DNA of 64,000 bases from Micromonospora zamorensis. GTDB lineage: Bacteria > Actinomycetota > Actinomycetes > Mycobacteriales > Micromonosporaceae. The stretch spans positions 1,178,001 to 1,242,000 of the forward strand of contig NZ_LT607755.1 in NCBI RefSeq assembly GCF_900090275.1. Direction: 5' to 3'. Each line of letters opens with the position of its first letter. The first letter of the stretch is position 1. The notes below the pieces were generated by a model. The model did not search any database. It saw nothing but the letters and a program-made list of their open reading frames with translations, and had not been told where the DNA came from. The translations under genes and the position numbers were made by a program. Positions 60,550 through 64,000 of this stretch are shown here, piece by piece.

Positions 60550-60603
60550 ACGTCCCGGCCGGGACCGGCTCCGCTCATCGGATACCGGTCCCGACCGGGA
60601 CGT
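60550..60603. terminator. Large bidirectional terminator
   Basis: Two 19-base arms with a single mismatch (60550-60568 and 60585-60603) and a 16-base loop. It lies between the convergent reductase and ThuA-type genes. Confidence 0.85.
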
Positions 60604-60628
60604 CATTCGCTACGGCGACAGCCGCGGG

Positions 60629-63600
60629 TCACACCGCGGTGAACCGCCACTGCTGGTTGGCCGCACTGTGGCAGGTCCACTGCAACAGTCGGGCGCCGTC
60701 GGTGGTGGCGGCGCCGTTGACGTCCACGCACAGCCCGCTCAGCACGCTGCGCACCGTGTAGACCCCCGAGGTGCCCGTCGCGGTCGCGGTGAACTTCTGC
60801 TGGTTGCCGTTGTTGCAGGTGGCCTGCTGGAGGAAGGCACCCGCCGCCGTGGAGCTGCCGACGACCTCGACGCACTTGCCGCTGTGCACGGCCTTCAGGT
60901 AGACCGCACCGCTACCGGCGTCGACGGCCTGCCACTTCTGGTTGTTGCCCCCAGTGGCCGCCCACTGGGTGATCTGAGCGCCGTCGGCGGTGGAGACACC
61001 GCTGACGTCCATCAGCTTGCCGCTGTGCTGGGCCGTGACCGTCCAGGTCTTGCCCGCCAGGCCACCACCGGTGCCGGGTGTTCCGACGCCGTTGCCGCCG
61101 AAGGTGTGCGAGTCCAGATCGAACGAGTTGTTGCTGTTCTTGAACACCATGTAGAGCGTCTGTGTCCCGCTGAGCGCGGAGACGCTCACCGGAGTCGTGG
61201 ACTGGTAGTTGTCCCAGCCGCCCGTACTGGGCACCGTGGTGGTGGCCAGCAGGGTGCCGGTCGGCGAGCCGGCGCGCAGCTCGATCGAACCGCCACCGGA
61301 CGGCGACGACACCCGGTAGCTGACCGTCGAGATGCCCGACAGGCTCATCGGGCTGAACGCGATCCAGTCGTTGGTGGAGATGTCACCGACGCGCTTGGTG
61401 CTCTCCGCAGCCGCCTGGTCGACGACCCGGATGCCGGACTGGCTGCTGAAGTACTCGGACTGCTTGTGCTTCGGCTGGAGAATCGCCTGCGCGGTGCCGG
61501 TGAGCGGTGCCGCGCCCCCCGCGCCACCGTTGTCGGTGTAGCGAGCGTTCAGCACGTAGAACAGGTTGGCGCCGTCCGGGTGACCACCGAGCAGGTCGGT
61601 GGAGATGGTGCCCGAGCAGCCCGGGTACTCGGTGGTCTCGTGCGCGTGGTCGTCGTGACCGAGCGCGGGGTTGAGGACCACCTTCGAGCAGTCGACAGTG
61701 CCGCCGTCCGGGTCGGTCACGGTGATCTGGTACGACACCTTGTCACCGAAGGTGAGCATGCCGCCGTTGGATGGCGTGGTGATGGTGACCACCGGGGCGC
61801 TGTTGCCGACGGTGATCTGGACGTTGGCGAAGCCCGTCTTACCGGTGTTGTCGGTGACCTTCAACTGCGCGGTGTAGTTGCCGTTGGCGGTGTACACCTT
61901 CGACGGGTTCGCGGCCGTGGAGCTGGTGCCGTCACCGAACGTCCACTGGTAGCTCAGCGTGTTGCCGGGGTCCGGGTCGGATGTGCCCGCGCTGCTGAAC
62001 TGGACGGTGAGCGGCGAGGTGCCACTGGTGGGCGTGCCGGTGGCCTTGACGATCGGTGACCGGCCGCCCTGGATGTAGTCGATCCGGTAGAGCCCGGAGT
62101 CGCTGTTGCCGCCACCGAAGTTGGTGCCCCACTCCAGCAGGTAGAGCGAGCCGTCCTTGCCGAACTCCATGTCCATCGGCTTGTTGAACCCGCCACCGGG
62201 CAGGAACGGGTTGGTGCGGGTCACCGCCGTGGAGGAGTCGAAGTGCACCTCCTTGACGTAGCTGCGCGACCACTCGTAGAAGAAGTGCACCCCGTCGTAG
62301 TAGGGCGGGAACTTCGTCGCGGACGGGTTCGACGCGTCGTACCGGTAGACCGGGCCGCCCATCGGCGCGGAGCCTCCGGAGCCCAGCTCCGGGAAGGTCG
62401 TCGAGGCGGGGTAGCCGTACCAGAGGTTCGGCATGACGACCGGCTTCAGGCTGGTCAGACCGGTGTTGTTCGGCGAATTGTTGACCGGCGCGGAACAGTT
62501 GAACTTCGAGCCGACGACGCCGGTGTCCGGGTTGAACGGCGCGTACGGCTGGTTGTTGCCGTGGCAGAACGGCCAGCCGTAGTTGCCCGGCGTCTTGATC
62601 ACGTTGAGCTCGACCAGGCCCTCGGGGCCGCGGTTGGTGGTGGGCGGGTTGCGGTCCGGCCCGTAGTCGGCCAGGTAGACCCAGCCGGTGGCCGCGTCGA
62701 TCGAGAAGCGGAACGGGTTGCGGAAGCCCATCGCGTAGATTTCCGGCTTGGTCTGCGCGGTGCCCTGCGGGTAGAGGTTGCCGGTCGGGATGGTGTAGCT
62801 GCCGCTGGCTCCGGGGCGGATGCGCAGCAGCTTGCCGCGCAGGTCGTTGGTGTTGCCGGCGGTCCTGGCGGCGTCGAGGTTGGACTTGCCTGACCGCCAG
62901 TCCAGCGGGGCGTAGCCCTGCCAGTTGGGGTCGAGGTTCGGCGGCGTGTCGTCGCCGGTGCCGATGTAGAGGTTGCCGTCGGGACCGAACTCGATGTACC
63001 CGCCGGTGTGGCCGGGCTCCGGGAACGTCCGGTCACGGTACGCCGGGATGTCGATGATCGTCACACCGCTGGACATGTTCAACGTGTCGCCGGAGAGCGT
63101 GTAGCGGGAGACGCGGTTGACGTCGGTCGTGCTGCTCGCCGGCGAGTGGTACAGGTACACGTACCCGTTGGTGGCGAAGTTGGGGTCCAGCGCCATGCCG
63201 GTGAGACCGTCCTCGCCGCCGGTGTAGACGCTCAGCGTGCCGGCGGTGACAGTGCTGTTGGTGGAGGGCTTGAAGATCTTCAGTTGCCCGCCGCGTTGGG
63301 CGTAGAGCACCCGCCCGTCGGGGGCCACTGCCATCGCCATCGGGTCGACGGTGTTGTCGTCGAGGGTGCGCTTTTCGAAGTTGCCCCAGACGGTGCCGCC
63401 GCAGTCGCCGGCGACGTTGCCGGCGGCCCACCGGACGCCACCGAGGACGTGGTTGCGGAAGTTCGTCTCACTGTAGGAGTCGATCGCGTGGCCCATCGCG
63501 GTGGCCCACACCCGCCCACCACCGGCGTTGCGGCACCAGGAGATCGGGTGGTCCGGGCCCATCGCCCGGGACCCCGGGTTGTACGTGCGCTCGTCGGCGG

Positions 63601-64000
63601 TCACCAGGACGTGCACGTTGCCGCGCGGGTTGGTGTCGAAGTTGTACCACTCCTCGCTGCGGTTCCAGCGATCCGGCAGACCGGCCGTCGACGGGTGCTG
63701 CTTGTCGGCGACGATGGCGGTGCCGGGCAGCACGCCGGGGGAGTGTTCGGGCATGTGGGCGCCGCCGTTGATGGTCTGGTCCCACCACGGGTACTCCGAC
63801 TCGATGCCCATGTCGGTGGCGTTGTGGACGCCGACGATGCCCTTGCCGCTGGCGAGGTAGCCCTCCACCGCCTGGCGCTGCGCCGCCGAGGTCCAGACCA
63901 TGCCGGAGGTCTGGAACATGATGATGACGTCGAAGGTCGCCAGGTTGCTGGCGGTGAAGACGCTGGAGTCCTCGGTCGCCACCAGCTCGAAGTTGTTCGC
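60629..64000 (-). CDS. Large secreted ThuA / sugar-dehydrogenase / PKD / CBM protein (5' end outside window)
   Basis: At least 1,123 residues are visible, and the N-terminus continues beyond the window. Domains in order: a ThuA-like domain (WWDQTINGGAHMPEHSPGV, WYNFDTNPRGNVHVLV); a PQQ-type glucose/sorbosone dehydrogenase propeller (about residues 200-610 of the visible part, with GYIEFGPDGNLYIGTGDDTP, MGFRNPFRFSIDAATGWVYL and GLVELNVIKTPGNYGWPFC); a PKD repeat (PDPGNTLSYQWTFGDGTSST); a CBM6-like domain (IAFSPMSLSGISTVSYRV); and a CBM13. It ends 8 bases past a hairpin arm. Likely an extracellular carbohydrate-binding oxidoreductase. Confidence 0.85.
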   Translation of the reverse strand, partial: ANNFELVATEDSSVFTASNLATFDVIIMFQTSGMVWTSAAQRQAVEGYLASGKGIVGVHNATDMGIESEYPWWDQTINGGAHMPEHSPGVLPGTAIVADKQHPSTAGLPDRWNRSEEWYNFDTNPRGNVHVLVTADERTYNPGSRAMGPDHPISWCRNAGGGRVWATAMGHAIDSYSETNFRNHVLGGVRWAAGNVAGDCGGTVWGNFEKRTLDDNTVDPMAMAVAPDGRVLYAQRGGQLKIFKPSTNSTVTAGTLSVYTGGEDGLTGMALDPNFATNGYVYLYHSPASSTTDVNRVSRYTLSGDTLNMSSGVTIIDIPAYRDRTFPEPGHTGGYIEFGPDGNLYIGTGDDTPPNLDPNWQGYAPLDWRSGKSNLDAARTAGNTNDLRGKLLRIRPGASGSYTIPTGNLYPQGTAQTKPEIYAMGFRNPFRFSIDAATGWVYLADYGPDRNPPTTNRGPEGLVELNVIKTPGNYGWPFCHGNNQPYAPFNPDTGVVGSKFNCSAPVNNSPNNTGLTSLKPVVMPNLWYGYPASTTFPELGSGGSAPMGGPVYRYDASNPSATKFPPYYDGVHFFYEWSRSYVKEVHFDSSTAVTRTNPFLPGGGFNKPMDMEFGKDGSLYLLEWGTNFGGGNSDSGLYRIDYIQGGRSPIVKATGTPTSGTSPLTVQFSSAGTSDPDPGNTLSYQWTFGDGTSSTAANPSKVYTANGNYTAQLKVTDNTGKTGFANVQITVGNSAPVVTITTPSNGGMLTFGDKVSYQITVTDPDGGTVDCSKVVLNPALGHDDHAHETTEYPGCSGTISTDLLGGHPDGANLFYVLNARYTDNGGAGGAAPLTGTAQAILQPKHKQSEYFSSQSGIRVVDQAAAESTKRVGDISTNDWIAFSPMSLSGISTVSYRVSSPSGGGSIELRAGSPTGTLLATTTVPSTGGWDNYQSTTPVSVSALSGTQTLYMVFKNSNNSFDLDSHTFGGNGVGTPGTGGGLAGKTWTVTAQHSGKLMDVSGVSTADGAQITQWAATGGNNQKWQAVDAGSGAVYLKAVHSGKCVEVVGSSTAAGAFLQQATCNNGNQQKFTATATGTSGVYTVRSVLSGLCVDVNGAATTDGARLLQWTCHSAANQQWRFTAV

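Overview
The window is high-GC actinobacterial chromosome. Gene content (CBM13-rich secreted plant-wall enzymes, GH54 arabinofuranosidases, LtrA, TMEM175, DUF2267 and SRPBCC families, many GTG starts and many apparently leaderless genes) fits a Micromonosporaceae member such as Micromonospora. That placement is inference; no rRNA or tRNA gene was seen.

Positions 1-33900 are a mosaic of small housekeeping and accessory units. In order: the end of a thiolase / DUF35 / acyl-CoA dehydrogenase operon; a decayed type VII secretion-like operon (2510-3997) with frameshifts and an in-frame stop; a questin oxidase-like gene; a MarR-controlled flavin reductase-GNAT fusion; LtrA; a TetR unit with three operator copies, a membrane protein and a pyridine nucleotide-disulfide oxidoreductase; an alpha/beta hydrolase and a VOC protein; a secreted streptogrisin-type protease with a CBM13; an MscS channel; stress-type proteins (DUF1345, DUF2267, TMEM175, SRPBCC plus Zn-alcohol dehydrogenase, DJ-1/PfpI, aldo/keto reductase); an ArsR/AHSA1 pair; HIT, MOSC, phosphotransferase, VOC, methyltransferase and NmrA/MarR genes.

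Positions 33949-51457 are a hemicellulose-degradation island: two GH54 alpha-L-arabinofuranosidases with opposite domain order, a clan GH-A glycosidase, a GH10 xylanase, two CE1-like esterases, a GH63-like glycosidase, a sugar ABC importer (binding protein and two permeases, no ATPase), a LacI regulator and a PaaX-like regulator. Three promoters in the island share TTGAC(A/C)-N18 spacing and a CGAATCGATTCG-type palindrome at the start site, so one LacI-family protein probably controls importer and enzymes together.

Positions 51558-60519 are a second sugar unit: a divergent FadR-type GntR regulator and a tightly coupled eight-gene operon of ABC importer genes, an enolase-superfamily dehydratase, a Zn-alcohol dehydrogenase, an SDR, a fuconolactonase-like amidohydrolase and an aldo/keto reductase. 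Together they suggest non-phosphorylative oxidation of an imported aldose such as L-fucose. The window ends inside a very large secreted ThuA / sugar-dehydrogenase / PKD / CBM protein read on the minus strand.

Neither importer carries its own ATPase gene, so both probably use a shared MsiK-type ATPase encoded elsewhere.
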